Shown: positions 1 through 11,159, counted from the first letter of the stretch. The stretch: DNA of 64,000 nucleotides from Megascapheus bottae (GCA_024803745.1 JANJXV010000153.1:620001-684000); one strand, 5' to 3'. Translations and numbers: made by a program. Notes: a model not told the origin generated them from the sequence alone.

Positions 1-318
1 GAGATAAGAGATCACATAGTTCATTAAGGACAACAATCACTCATTATATGAGTTTTGTTTCTTTATCTTGGAGGTCCTTACATTTAGTGTCATACTATTT
101 GTCACGATGTCTCTAGATTTTGTTCTATTGTAAATCTCTGGTAGCAGAGCCCAAGGTTTCTACTGAATTTGACAAATGAGGGAGACTCTTGGGCCTATGT
201 TCCTTTGAGTTTGGCTTACTTCAGTTAATACGATTTTTTTCCTTTTCATCCACTTCCCCGAGAATGCCATTATTTTATCTTGTCGGTTGGCTATATATCA
301 TTCCATTGTGTGTGTGTG

Positions 319-373
<55 letters not shown>

Positions 374-435
374 ATCACATTTTTTGTAGTAGGGCATCTG
401 GTTGTTTCCATCATCCAACCTCATTTTCTACAGAT
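1..435 (-). mobile_element. L1 3'-end fragment, old, cut by window edge
   Basis: The left edge matches the 3' UTR and last ORF2 part of the L1 copies further right, reading on the minus strand (shared words include ttaaggacaacaatca and gagcccaaggtttctact). The homology continues through the TG microsatellite at 307-374, because the sequence on both sides (attccattgtg before it, gcatctgg after it) follows the L1 order. It is much more diverged than the array L1s. The 3' end lies outside the window. Confidence 0.75.
307..374. repeat. (TG)n microsatellite inside the L1 fragment
   Basis: A nearly pure TG run with a few CG interruptions. It sits where other L1 copies read attccattgtgtacaaatacc, so it probably grew from the short TGTG of the element itself. 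Confidence 0.95.
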
Positions 436-448
436 ATTTTGATAGTCT

Positions 449-1560
449 CTTTTTTATTTTCAGGGTAATGTATAGAGGGGTTACGATTACATTTACAGGT
501 AGTGGACTGCATTACTTCTCACACATTTATTCCACTCCACATGTTTTTGTCCCCAGTTCCCTCTCCCCTCCCCTTCCCAATCATCTTGTTTCCCCCCTTC
601 CCTTTCCTATTTGACATAAACAAATAAACATATATACAATATGCCAGGGAAAAATCAGATACAGTAACAATCTGACATTAACCAAAGGGCAAAATAAGAG
701 ATGAGAAATAACATAGTAGATTAAGGACAAAAATCACACAAGATTAAGAGCAATGATGACACAAGATATAGCTCTTGTTCCCATATCCTAGAGATCCTTT
801 CATTTAGTCTCATCCTATATGACCTTATATACCTAGGTTTTTGAGTTATTGTAATCCTCTGCTAGGAGAGTCCTAGATGTGAACTAATTATTACAAATGA
901 GGGAAACCATTGAGCTTATGTTTCTTTGGGTCTGGCTGCTTCACTTAATATGAATTTTTCCAAGTCTTTCCATTTCCTTACAAATGGGGCGATGTCATTC
1001 CTTCTGATGGCAGCATAGCATTCCATTGTGTATAAGTACCACATCTTCTTGATTCAGTCATCTACTGAGTGGCATCTGGGTTGGTTTCATATCTTTGCTA
1101 TGGTAAAGAGTGCTGCAATGAGCATCATTGTGGTAGTGGCTTTAGTATGTCCTTTTTTCTGGACAATTGGGTAGATGCCAAGTAGTGGATTTGCTGGATC
1201 ATAGGGGAGCTCTATGTTCAGTCTTTTGAGGAACCACCACACTGCTTTCCCTAGTGGTTGAACGAGTTTACACTCACACCAACAGTGTAGGTGTGATCCC
1301 CCCTGGTCACTTCCCCACCAGTATCTCTTATTAGATTTTTTGATAATGGCCATTCTGACTGGAGTCAGGTGGAATCTCAAAGTTGTTTTGATTTTCATTT
1401 CCCTTATTGCTAGAGATATGGAGCATTTCTTCATGTGTCTAAAGCCCATTTTAATTTTTTCTTCAGAGAATACTCTTTTAAGTCTTTAGCCCACCTTTTA
1501 ATAGGATGGTTGTTTCTTTGAAGATTTGTTTGGGAGAGATTCATTTTTTTCAGCTATAGA
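449..1560 (-). mobile_element. 5'-truncated L1, minus strand
   Basis: A second, separate L1 3' end. Bases 449-960 are 3' UTR with the C-rich tract typical of the L1s here. Bases 1,087-1,449 encode the ORF2 C-terminus on the minus strand ([31 protein letters not shown]). The homology stops near 1,560, so the element is 5' truncated, as is usual after retrotransposition. The zinc-knuckle region is degraded compared with the array copies: its first Cys pair is lost. Confidence 0.88.
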
Positions 1561-1602
1561 TATATTTTAGATAACTACATATATTTTTGTAGAAAAAAGA
1601 AT

Positions 1603-1950
1603 GGAAGCCATCATGCTGGCTCACAACTTAATTTCAGCTACTTAGGAGGCTCAGGGCTTAGGATCACAGGTCAAAGCCAACCAGGGCCCTACAGTGTGTG
1701 AGATCAAACTCTGTGAACATACAATGACTGTAAGAGGAATCTCACTGCCTGGGAATGTAGCCTAATGGTAGAGTGCTCACCTAGAATGCATGAAGACCTA
1801 GGTTCTATTCACCGGTATCGCATACTCAGAAAAAAGCTAGAAGTGGCTCTGTGTTTCAAGAGGCAGAGCACTCACCTTGGGCAAGCGAGTCCAATGAAAA
1901 TGTGTAGGCCTTGAGTCCAAGCCGTAGGACTGGCAAAAAGAAAAAAAAGA
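1603..1950 (+). mobile_element. Composite SINE pair
   Basis: The left part (to about 1,710) is an Alu/B1-like half, with tcagctacttaggaggct and a following block that resembles gttcaaagccagcc. From about 1,750 an ID-like dimer follows (cctaatggtagagtgct, then a second tRNA-like unit). It ends in an A-rich tail at 1,933-1,950. Confidence 0.8.
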
Positions 1951-2052
1951 GCAATCTTACTTAAGTAACAAGGAATGTACCCTATATTTATACAGACTGA
2001 AAAATTCATTAAGAAATTAGAAAATATGTATAAAGTGCATAATTTCTTTTGT

Positions 2053-2140
2053 GTGTTGGAACTGGGTCTTCAACTGAGTGCTTCAGCTCTATCCCTGACC
2101 TTTTCTGCTCAAGGCTAGCACTCTACCAATGCAGCCCCAA
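2053..2140 (-). mobile_element. ID-like SINE fragment
   Basis: The reverse complement of the right monomer of the local SINE family (gctcaaggctagcactctacca). It is truncated. Confidence 0.7.
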
Positions 2141-2365
2141 ATCAACTATCTTCAATTGAGATATAAGCGATGAATATTTCAGGGTGCTTCATGAAAAACA
2201 TTTTTATAAATTGAAACTTTCAACACAGTCTTATTTTAGTATGAATGTTGAGATGGGAAGAGACAGAAAAAGTGAAATGTTTCCTGATCCCCATAGAGAA
2301 GAGACTCAGCAGAACCACTGTGGTCTGCAGGCTTCTTTGTGAGTTTTGTTTGCTTGTTTGATTTT

Positions 2366-2572
2366 TGTCAATTGTGGGGCTTGAACTCTGGGCCTGGGCA
2401 CTGTCCCTGAGCTCTTCAGCTCAAGGCTAGTGCTTTAATCTGTGAGCCACAGTGCCACTTCTGGTTTTTCTGGCAGTTAACTGGGTACCTTGGCTTGCTT
2501 TAAACTTTGATTCTCAGATCTTAGCCTCCTGAGTAGCTAAGAATATAGGTGTGAGGTACCATCACCAGGCTG
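2366..2572 (-). mobile_element. Composite (Alu/B1-like + ID-like) SINE
   Basis: In reverse complement this is an Alu/B1-like half (agcctcctgagtagctaaga on the plus strand) joined to an ID-like tRNA-derived half (gggcctgggcactgtccct). It is complete but aged. Confidence 0.85.
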
Positions 2573-2941
2573 CTGCTCTGTTACTATGCAGGTTCTGGAT
2601 CAAGAACTTCAAGTTCTTACTTCAATTTCTTCTTCTCTTGCCTGATACTCTGCCATTTGAACGAAGCCCCAGTTCCTGGTCTTTGTTGGTTAATGAGAGA
2701 TATTATGATTTTCTAATATTCAGAGCAATGATTATAAAACCCAGCATTTTACTTACTTGAATAAATTAAGAGACAGGACCTAGTGAGATGGAAAACAAAA
2801 TTTTTTCTCAAGTTGCTATCCTGTTCTAATGCATAAGTCTGGCTATTTTGCTTACACACAAATATGTATTTTACCAATTTCTACTCTATTTTTGCTTAGC
2901 TTAAATCCACCACTGCCATTTCATAGATTTTGTTGTTGTTG

Positions 2942-3204
2942 TTTGCGGTGCTTGAACTCTGTGCCTGGGCTGTTCCTCAGATCTTCAGTTCAATGCCAGT
3001 GCTCTACTACTTTTGATTTGGCCAGTCCTGGCCTTGAACTCAGGGACTGAGCACTGTCCTTATATTTTCTCAAGGCTAGGGCTCTACCACTTCAGCCTCA
3101 GCACCACTTCCAGCATTTTTCTATGTATGTGATATTGAGGAATTGAACCCAGGTCTTCGTGCATGCTAGGCAAGCACTCTACCACTAGGCCAAACTCCCA
3201 GCCC
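2942..3204 (-). mobile_element. Two ID-like SINE pieces
   Basis: Bases 2,942-3,010 are a fragment. Bases 3,021-3,204 are a nearly complete dimer of the tRNA-derived type, with ctaggcaagcactctaccac and the agtcctggccttgaactcag end. Confidence 0.8.
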
Positions 3205-3242
3205 AAAATTATTCATCATTACTATTAGCTATCTTCTTTTTT

Positions 3243-3474
3243 TATTATTGATTCGTCATGTTGCTTGGACTTTGGGCCTGGACTGTCCCTGACCTCTTCA
3301 GCTCAAGGCTAGCGCTCTTCCTCTACAGCTCCATTTTTGGTTTCTGGTAGTTAATTGGTGATGTAAGTCTCACAAACATATGTGTCCAGGCTGGCTTTGG
3401 GCTTTGAACCAAGATCCTCCAATCTCAGCCTCCATAGTAGGTAGAATTACACGCTTCAGCCAGCAGTGCCTGAC
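3243..3474 (-). mobile_element. Composite SINE
   Basis: It has the same two-part structure as the copy at 2,366-2,572. It directly abuts the pyrimidine microsatellite that follows. Confidence 0.8.
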
Positions 3475-3482
3475 TGTTTGAT

Positions 3483-3605
3483 GTCTCTGTCTCTGTCTCT
3501 CTGTCTGTCTGTCTCTGTCTGTCTGCCTGTCTGTCTCTCTGTCTCTCTGTCTCTCTCTCTGTCTCTGTCTTTGTCTCTCTTTCTCTCTGTCTCTCTGTCT
3601 CTCTG

Positions 3606-3670
<65 letters not shown>

Positions 3671-3671
3671 T
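3483..3671. repeat. (TCTG/TC)n microsatellite
   Basis: About 190 bases of TCTG and TC repeats, pure TC in the centre. It lies between two minus-strand SINEs. The Ser/Leu-rich translation here is an artefact of the repeat. Confidence 0.97.
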
Positions 3672-3963
3672 TTGGTTGTAAGACTTTAATTGTGCACCTG
3701 GGCAGTGTCCCTGGGCTCTTCAGCTCAAGGCTACAACCTTAAACACCTTGAGCCACAGTGTCACTTCTGGTTTTCTGGTGCTTAAGTGGAAGAAACAGTT
3801 TCATGTACTTTAGTGTCTGGCCTGGCTTTGAACTGTGATCCTCAGAACCCAACCTTCTGAGATCATTTCCAGCTTTTTTTTGGTGTAAGTGGTACAGAGT
3901 AATTGAACACAGGGCTTTGTGCATACTAGGCAAGCAAACTACCACTAGTGTGCACTCCAGCCT
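3672..3963 (-). mobile_element. Composite SINE plus ID-like fragment
   Basis: Bases 3,672-3,865 are a composite SINE. Bases 3,866-3,963 are the left monomer of a tRNA-derived SINE (catactaggcaagcaaacta). Confidence 0.75.
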
Positions 3964-3994
3964 TAGATAAGGGCTTTCTTTTTCTTTTTCTTTT

Positions 3995-4313
3995 TTTCAC
4001 TCATGGGGCTTGAACTCTGGTCCTAGATGTTTACCTTAAGCTCTTCAGCTCAAGGCAAGAGCTCTACCACTTGAGGCACATTGTCATTTTGAATTTTCTG
4101 GATTACTTGGAAATAAGATTCTCACAGATTTTTATGCCTGGGCTGTCTTTGAACCTCGATCCTCCAGGGTAGCTAGGATTACCAGGGTGAGCCACCAGTC
4201 ACGGGCATTAAATTATTATTTTTTGCATGTCCTATGGCTTCAACTCATGGCCAGAGCACTATCCTAGGGCTTGCTCAAGGATAGCACTTTACTTCAGCCA
4301 GCCAACTCCCGGT
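3995..4313 (-). mobile_element. Composite SINE and a decayed SINE piece
   Basis: Bases 3,995-4,205 are a composite SINE (gctcttcagctcaaggcaag, tagctaggattacc). Bases 4,222-4,313 are a weak relative of the ID-like half. Confidence 0.7.
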
Positions 4314-4462
4314 CCAAATAGGCCACTCTTGAAGCTAGAATTACAGAGATCGGCCATAATACTGGCATGTTGTTATCTAAGTATATAATTTTTCTTCTAT
4401 TTTTGATGGCTTTTCCTTAGTGTACATATTTCCTACATATTTTATGGAAAACTTCCTTCCCA

Positions 4463-4670
4463 CTGGGGCCATAAGTTAAGCCTAGTGGAAGCGTTCTTGC
4501 CGAGCATGAATGAAGACCCAAGTTCAATTCCTCAGCACAACATTGATAAAAAAAGATAAAAGTGGTGCTGTGGCACATGTGATAGAACTTGCGCCTTAAG
4601 AATAAACAAAAACAAAAACAAGGATCGTGCTCAGGTCCTGAGTCTAAGCCCAGTACTGGCAAAAAAAAAT
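4463..4670 (+). mobile_element. ID-like dimeric SINE
   Basis: A plus-strand dimer. The left unit has aagcctagtggaagcgttct and the right unit has ctgtggcacatgtgatagaa. It ends with actggc and an A tail. Confidence 0.82.
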
Positions 4671-4689
4671 TCTGCCCAAAGTAGACATT

Positions 4690-4835
4690 TAAACTTATTT
4701 TACTTTACAAAAAATTTGTTGTTCAAGGTGATATACAAAGAGATTGCTGTTACATATGTAATGAGTACATTTCTTGTAAACACTGTTACCCCCTCCCCCA
4801 TTTTCTCTTTCTTTCCCCCCAAGTCATAAATTTCA
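4690..4835 (-). mobile_element. Possible old LINE 3' end
   Basis: The order of a ttgttcaaggtgatatacaaag start followed by a C-rich tract (ccccctccccca, ttcccccc) looks like the L1 3' UTR at 449-600, only older. No coding part is visible. Confidence 0.4.
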
Positions 4836-5136
4836 TTTACAACAAATATATATGTATTTTCATTCCTGAAAAAAATAGTTTAAAATGTGTTCAAATAAAT
4901 GATGTAGGTTGATATATTTATCAAAATGGATTACTTGAACTCTAAAATAAACATTCTAAGTAATTTTTCTCATAAAACTGTAGTAATGCTATAAAACTAA
5001 TATAAAAGGAATTTTAGTTATTAATTTCTTATGTTTTACCTTTAACATTATTACACTAAGCATACTGTTTATGGTATTAATACAGACAGCATAAAATATG
5101 ATTATGTAAAAAAATTAAATGATTAAAAATAGTAAG

Positions 5137-5190
5137 GTTGGGGGCCAGTAGTTTGGCTTGGTGGCACACACCCTGGACTGGCAAAAAAGA
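5137..5190 (+). mobile_element. Short decayed SINE remnant
   Basis: The words ggcttggtggcacacaccc and actggcaaaaaag are the two ends of a local SINE with the middle missing. Confidence 0.4.
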
Positions 5191-5249
5191 AGTAGGGTTA
5201 GATAAATCAGATTTATTTCCAAATGTGTGGAAAATGGTATGATTTCTTG

Positions 5250-5444
5250 TTTGGCTAGTCCTGCGGCTTGAACTGAGGGACCAGGAACTGTCCTTGGCCA
5301 CATTTGTTCAAGGGTGGCACTCTTACACCTGAGCAACAGTGCCCCATCTGCTTTTTCTGTGTATGCAGTGTCGAGGAATTGAATCAAGGTCTTCTTGTAT
5401 ACTAGGCGAGCACTCTACAACTAGGCCACATTCAAAGCCAAAGT
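5250..5444 (-). mobile_element. ID-like dimeric SINE
   Basis: In reverse complement, both tRNA-derived monomers are recognisable (ctaggcgagcactctacaac and ctagtcctgcggcttgaact on the plus strand). Confidence 0.82.
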
Positions 5445-5854
5445 AGATTTTTGATGCTATTGTGGAGTTTTAATTTTCTTAAATATTTGTACAAAGCACA
5501 ATGGATATATAAACAGACTTGAACTCACAGAACAGAGTCCCACATAATATTACAGTTACTCTGGCACTTCTCCCGATTGACAAAACACATTTCCAGGCAT
5601 CTGCTCTGTCCTTCAGCTTTGGTAGCTGACTTGTCTTTCCATGGAGGCCTGGCCTGGATTCCTGGTGATTCCATGCATTTCATAGTTCCCTGTATATCCA
5701 GTAAGGTTGTCTTCTATGGGACCAGACCTGTCTGGTTTTTGGCCCACCCAGGACCTATGTGTCTGAGGTCTCACATTCTAAGTGGAAAATAAAACACAGT
5801 ATAATAAGCACTGAAGAACTGCACACCATAATATTAACAATGAGAGTTTAATAG
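5445..5854. other. Flank just downstream of the RalGDS-like locus
   Basis: No repeat or gene is recognised. Because it lies just past the last open frame of the minus-strand RalGDS-like locus, it could be 3' UTR. A minus-strand ATTAAA lies at 5,847-5,852, too close to the putative stop to be convincing. Confidence 0.3.
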
Positions 5855-6380
5855 TTAGCAAAGTAAATACAATGAATACTTGACAAGAATCATGAGAGCA
5901 AGATAAAGAGACGTCTTTTTAGGAAGGGGACAGGGAAGCTCTAAATCCAGACTGGCCTCCAAGTTGCCTTCAGACAGTAATTCTACTTCCGAGTCCTCAG
6001 AAGGGTCTCCTTCGTCATGAGAAACAGAATGTCCTTCCTGAGTTAAGAGGGGGATGGATTCTGGTTTGTCGAATGGAGATTGAGTCTGTTTTAGTGAGAT
6101 GGATGGGTCTGGATATTCTGTGAGGATGGATTCATTTTCCTCCAATGAATCCAGTATTGAGAGTACACTTGCTGTTTCCCATGTGGACATTTTCCATGAG
6201 CCCAGCGTGTGCCCCTTCAGCTTGCACAATAAGTGGAGTGTTACTCTGACTCAGATGGACTGACTCTGGGTGGAGTGTGAAAGGAAACGGAAGGAAATCT
6301 GGCTGCTCTTTTTCTTCCTCCATAGTATCTGCAGGTTCAACTGTGTCACACATGGGGTTCAGAGCAAAAGATATATCCAT
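5855..6380 (-). pseudogene. Acidic tail of the RalGDS-like pseudogene
   Basis: Two overlapping minus-strand frames (6,132-6,380 and 5,855-6,229) encode an acidic, Ser/Pro-rich stretch with pieces such as MEEEKEQPDFLPFPF, SLEENESILTEYPDPSISL and HDEGDPSEDSEVELLSEG. The composition suggests one coding segment whose frame shifts between about 6,150 and 6,200. It lies about 500 bp downstream of the second REM exon remnant on the same strand, so I assign it to that locus as linker or tail. No RasGEF catalytic domain is visible to its left. The link to the REM exons is inference; the open frames are seen directly. Confidence 0.5.
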
Positions 6381-6849
6381 AGGACTCTAAACCTGTTTGG
6401 TAATTTCTACAGAAGGCCCATGCTTTCTGGAGTGCAGTGATGATTCTCAGACTCCATCAGGCACCAGCTCCATTGGTGGGTTTTTCATCCAGAGTTCAGG
6501 ATAAGCTCTTACACGATGACCCAAACCTAAGAATGGAAATAGGTACAGAGTGGACAGAGTGGACTCTGCAAGTTGAAGTGTCACTCAACTTCCATGAGGA
6601 TCTAATGGAGGAACCTGTAGAACTGGAGTTTGGACTGAACTCTGAGGAGGTGTAGGGTCTTTCTAATGAGTGCTTATTCCCGAGTCCTTTCAGAGGACAG
6701 ACATTACCTGGCTGACACCACCCATAAAGGGCATTTTGCCAAGCTCTGTAGAAGTAAGGGCCAACCAATATCTAGACCACATGGGCTTCCTACTCACAGG
6801 TTCTGAGGCACCCACACCAGGACTTCTACTTTTTCTTGGTCTTACTGGT

Positions 6850-7040
6850 CACATATTCCTCCAGCTGGTCAAAAAGCTTGTTTTTAGAAGAGCAGGTCCA
6901 AAGCCGACATGTGGAGCCTCATATAGAGCTTGAGTTGTGTCAGGGTGTGGCAGTTCTTGAACTCGTAGAAATCACTGGGGTAGAAGTCCATTCACATCGT
7001 ATAGATGGAACACATGATGCTGTGGGCACATTCGGTACAA
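6850..7040 (-). pseudogene. RalGDS-like REM domain, second exon remnant
   Basis: Read on the minus strand, the codons upstream and downstream of a stop give SDFYEFKNCHTLTQLKLYM. This aligns position by position to the C-terminal half of the RalGDS REM domain (SEDF, CLKQL and a Val/Leu-rich helix). After it come an in-frame TAA (6,884-6,886) and a frame change into a stretch with LFDQLEEY, matching the LLLAQLE part of the family. A TGA at 6,992-6,994 falls near the conserved Thr-Trp. Three disruptions in about 190 bp show it is not translated as a REM domain. Confidence 0.65.
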
Positions 7041-7307
7041 GGAAAGTGAGAGCCTTCTCTCTCCATCCTGAGCCTTTTACCAAAGCCCCTTTCTTGCAGG
7101 ATTCTAATGCTGTGGCTGTCCTGCAGAGATGTGCACTTATGTGCTGGGAGGGGGGTAAGAGACACTCGAGAACAGGATGACTTTTACACCCCACTTCCAG
7201 AAGCTTCTGAGAGAGGCCTCTATGCATCTGTCCAAAGTAAACGCACCTTAAATTAACTAAGTAAATGCTCTAAATAAATCAATAAGTGAATGCTATAAAT
7301 AAAGAAC

Positions 7308-7535
7308 TAAATGCTCATTCCTCTAATCGTAGCCACCCAGCAGGCTGAGCTCTGAAGATCACAGTGGAAAGCCAGTCTAGTCAGTAAAAGTCTAAAGGCA
7401 CTTGTCTTCAATTAGGCAGCAAAAAGCCAGAACTTGACCTATGACTCAAATGGTACAGTGCTAATTTTTGAACACCAAAGGGATGGCATTTAGACCTGGG
7501 TTCAGGTTCAAGTGGCAGCACTGGACCACACACCA
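7308..7535 (+). mobile_element. Decayed composite SINE
   Basis: Traces of the Alu/B1-like half (cagcaggctgagctctgaag) are followed by the ID-like half (ctcaaatggtacagtgcta). It is poorly preserved and lies between the two REM exon remnants. Confidence 0.6.
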
Positions 7536-7970
7536 AAATGTAAATGCTTTCAGGTTCTAACAGGCAAAGCTATCACAATCCCTCCCTGATGGCTCAAAAG
7601 TGATTCAGCCCCCAGCTTTTCCTCTGACTCCAGTATTTCACAGGCCTCCGCCATTAGTACTGACACCTCATTTCTTACTGGGAAATGGGATTTCATAGGA
7701 TGTCACCTAGGTGAGGGCTGCAGTTGGGAGCCACTTACTCATGCCTGAAATCCAACTTCTCAGTAAGCACACTGTTGAGACTCCAGTAGCTTGTGAGGGA
7801 AATGAAATGGCATGGTGTCCCAGTCATAATGAAGTAGTTTGTGCACTTGTATCATGCTTAGCTCCCCTGTGAACACCCCAGTGAAACAAACAGGCTCAGA
7901 GAGGAGCCAAGTATTCCAAGGCTTGGCCAGGAGTGGTGAGCAAACATGGGTTTGGAGGGGGAACACTCAC

Positions 7971-8164
7971 TTTTTCAAGAGAATTTCCAGCAACTACTAC
8001 ATTGTCCTCCACTATTTGAAATTGTGCAGGAAGTTTCCCACATAAAAGAGATCACCTTTCTGGTAGGCAGGGATCAGCTTTGTCAGCAGCATCTCCAACA
8101 GGCCTTCCTCCAGGATCCATAGGTTACAAGGCTCATTCAGAGTCTGAGCTGACTTACCATCACA
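7971..8164 (-). pseudogene. RalGDS-like REM domain, first exon remnant
   Basis: The minus strand encodes a segment containing LEEGLLEMLLTKLIPAYQ and GDLFYVGNFLHNF. Together with the preceding SAQTLNEPC it aligns without gaps, by eye, to the REM domain of RalGDS (SALNLYETC, TLEKLVEHLVPAFQ, SDLSYVTIFL). An acceptor-like AG precedes 8,164 and a donor GTGAGTG follows 7,971, giving a 194-bp exon. The frame is broken by TAG at 8,012-8,014 and by two consecutive TAG codons at 7,994-7,999, where RalGDS has Gln-Gln, which fits two C-to-T changes. REM domains support RasGEF domains that activate Ral GTPases. No such domain is seen here, and I call this a dead paralogue. Confidence 0.75.
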
Positions 8165-8907
8165 CTGTATTGGCAAAACAGTGGATATTTCAAACGTAGG
8201 AATGGGACCACACTTCACACTGAGGAATTGGTATAGAGTAGATTGGAAATGATACACTCTAATCTCAGTATAGTCACTTGAAAGCACACAAGAAGGTTGT
8301 AGTTTGTGGGCAGGATGATGGGTTCAAATAGGTTTCCTCTCAATATACCTCATCTGACTTGCCCTGGAGTTTCCTGGCTTTCTTCCTAGAGAAATGCCTG
8401 ATATACTGGAATTTTGTCTTGGCCCTGATCCAGCATCTACTTCTTCAAGTGAGACATCCATATCTCTCATGCCTGGGATCCGAGCCTCCTGACCTTTGGC
8501 AACAGCACAGCAACATCTTTCTTCCTCCTGAGCCACAGGCCAAGGGAGCTGACTTGACCTGGTTGTCACATACAGTGGCTTGGTTACCAGGGTTCCATAT
8601 TCTGTTCCATTGTGAGGGAGGTAGGGTCACATTTCAAGGCCCAATGACCAAAGCTCCTTGCTCACAGAAGACCTCCCCAAAGACATACTGGAGGCTGAAT
8701 CTCCCTTCCCACCTCACATATGGATGTAGTAAACAGCACACCTTTTTGTTCAAATCCCAAGTCATTAACTAGGCGTATGTGCTAGCCTGGTCTCAGGCTC
8801 AAGGAGCCTTTCTTAGGTAAGATCCAAACTTAACTGTCACTATTCCCCTTACCATTCACAAGACATTTTGCTTCACTTTGCCTTCTCAGCTTGCATTTTG
8901 CCTCTTG

Positions 8908-9105
8908 CACATTTTTTTTGCTAGTCCTGGGACTTGACCTCAGAGCCTGACCATTGTTCTTAGGCTTTCTTTAGGCTATAGCTGTCCCACCAAGCCACAG
9001 CACCACTTCCAGAGTTTTCTATGTATATGGTACTGCAGAATCAAACCGGAGTCTTTTTGTGTGGTAGCCAAGCACTCTACAAATAGATGAAAGACCCAGG
9101 CCATC
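8908..9105 (-). mobile_element. ID-like dimeric SINE shared with spacers
   Basis: A tRNA-derived dimer in reverse orientation (tagtcctgggacttgacctc, agccaagcactctacaaa). The same insertion is found in opposite orientation in each array spacer, for example at 27,560-27,752. Confidence 0.85.
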
Positions 9106-9331
9106 TTGCACATATTTTTCACTTCAATCTACTAGGACGTTGTTAGGTTTCTGTATCGTAATCAATTTTTCTTCCTGATGAATATCTGTGTTGTCATCTG
9201 TAAAAATGCAAGTGGGAAAATCACAGAAGCATTGGTGACATAAAAAAAGTCTTACAGACATAGATAAGTGTTCATTCTTTGTAGGAGAAAGGATATTTTG
9301 ATATGATGATGATGACTATTTATAAATACTT

Positions 9332-9543
9332 AATCGGGGTTTAGAGTTTGGCCCAGTGGTAGAGTGCTTGCCTAGCATCCATGAAGATCTAGGTGTGAGT
9401 CCTTAATATCACACAGATATAAAAATCCATATGGCAATGTGGCTCAAGTGGCAGAGGGCTAGACTTGGGAAAAGCCAAGAGCAGTGCTCAGGCCCTGAGT
9501 TCAAGCCCCAGAAAAAACAAAAGAAAAGAAAAGAAAAGAAATG
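9332..9543 (+). mobile_element. ID-like dimeric SINE shared with spacers
   Basis: A plus-strand dimer (gcccagtggtagagtgcttg, ggctcaagtggcagagggct) with an A-rich tail ending in a short AAAAG repeat. Its inverted counterpart is in each array spacer (27,125-27,322 in the first). Confidence 0.88.
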
Positions 9544-9934
9544 TGCTTTTTACAAGTTATTCACTCACAGCATTTGCCTCTGAATTCTTCGCTTCTGCAT
9601 CTTGTGACTTATCCCTTTCCCTCAATGTAGACAAGAAAAACAGATTTTATTACTTGCTATCCTGTTGTCCAATCTTTGGATATTAATTCAAAATACATTA
9701 TTGCCTGAGATATTGTGTGTGTGCATGTGTGTGTGTATCTGCCAATGTGTGCATGCACACATGTGTACAGGGTTTAGGGCTTACTCATAGGGCCTGTGTG
9801 ATAACCCTCAGCATCTTTTCCTCAAAGGTATTGGTCTTTCACTTGTAGCTTATTATAGCTAATTGGAGTTGAGAGATTCACTCAATTTCTTGCCCTGTGC
9901 ATTGGAACCCAGTGCTGGGTTCTCATATTGTTAA

Positions 9935-10145
9935 TTGTAGCTATAGAGAAGCCTGAGGTCTGGGGATCCTCGTTAGAATCCAGCCCCTGAAAGAAAGTCA
10001 CTGATAGAAATCTTTATCTTCAGTTAAGCACGAATAAATAAGGCAAAAGTGGAACTGTGGCTCAGTTCCTCTTGTAGCAGCCATGAGAAAATTAGTAATT
10101 GGCAGCACCTGGTCCCTGAGAGAAATCCTTAGCACTGGTTCAAAA
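9935..10145 (+). mobile_element. Decayed composite SINE
   Basis: Weak traces of both halves (gagaagcctgaggtctgggg, aagtggaactgtggctcag). Confidence 0.5.
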
Positions 10146-10589
10146 TAAGAAAGAAAATAATGAAAAAAATTAAAACTTGCTGAGGAATCCATAAGGATAA
10201 ACGTGCCTGTGAATAATCTTGTCATTTCAGATTCCCTCAAGAGCTTATGTCTCTCTATATTTTTTTCAAGTTTTTTTAAAGATATTTACATATTTTCTAT
10301 CTTTCTTAAACAGAGATAGCCATCCACAAAACACAAACACAAACTCTCACACAGTATACCACCCACCCATAAGTGTCTGGCTATGTATATATGTATAGTC
10401 ATATGTATTGATCTGTCTCTCTATACTAATATATTAATGCTTAAACATATGTATTTAGACAAACAGGAAACATACATAGATAGGTCTCAGGCATTTCCAG
10501 ATTTGTGCAAGTCTTCTGAGTGCAACTTACCATTGTATTGTTTGTCAAGATAGAGTCCCTCTAACTTTTGGCCAGCTTCTTGTCCTTTG
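10146..10589. other. AT-rich stretch, nothing recognised
   Basis: I see no open frame of interest, no repeat family and no splice-flanked coding block. Confidence 0.5.
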
Positions 10590-10786
10590 ATACTTTTTTC
10601 TGCCAGTCCTGGGTTTTGAACGCTAGGCCTGGATGCTGTCACTGAGCTTGAGCTTCTTGCATTCAGTAGTTTATTGCAGATAAGGGTCTCATGGAGTTTC
10701 TGTCCTGGGCTGGCTTTGAATTGTGATCCTCAAATCTCAAACTCCTGAGTAGCTAGGATGACAGTCTTGAGCTACCAGTACCTGGT
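10590..10786 (-). mobile_element. Composite SINE
   Basis: In reverse complement, an Alu/B1-like half (ctgagtagctaggatgacag on the plus strand) joined to an ID-like half (ccagtcctgggttttgaacg). Confidence 0.8.
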
Positions 10787-11159
10787 TCCTTTGCCTCTTT
10801 TACCCTTTTTTTGGCCCCACCACAGGCATGGTATCTACCTTCCTATGTTCTCTCCACCTTCCCCTAGACAGGGGTCTGACAGATTCTTTCCACCCACTTA
10901 TTCATGTTCTCCTCTGTATTGGCTGACAGCTAAGACATGCACTCACTTGTCTGAATGCCAAACACAAAGCCATGTGATTGTTTCTCAGTCTGGAACATCC
11001 TATCAGATTTATAGCACCACAGAGGGTCAGGTTGATGCTCCTCCAGGGCTTCTTAAATTGTTCTCATATTAATCCACAACACGTTTGTCATCACTTGTCC
11101 AGCTAATTCATGGACTAAAGCAGCATTCCCTACAAACTTAGATCCCAATACCATGAGGA

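Larger units (their letters stand above)
8307..9645 (-). repeat. Inverted relative of the array spacer
   Basis: This stretch, reverse-complemented, aligns end to end with the 1.38-kb spacer between the tandem L1s. Shared marks include the ATG/CAT triplet run, both SINEs (8,908-9,105 and 9,332-9,543) and the junction words acaagatgcagaagcgaaga and actacaac. A hand-compared block of about 105 bases has about 10 differences. It lies just upstream of the RalGDS-like REM exon on the gene's strand, so it is upstream or intronic sequence of that locus. Open frames here have stops in every reading, and I do not call a gene. Confidence 0.85.

Noticed and set aside
3466..3681. Ser/Leu-rich 71-codon frame
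   Set aside because: It is the translation of a TCTG/TC microsatellite.
4463..4670. tRNA genes at the tRNA-like boxes of the SINEs
   Set aside because: The tRNA-like parts are SINE monomers with A tails and dimer structure; none folds as a complete, undamaged tRNA on reading.
8359..8772. 137-codon plus-strand frame in the inverted spacer relative
   Set aside because: The equivalent spacer copies break it differently, and it covers sequence with stops in every frame on the gene's strand; no recognisable protein.
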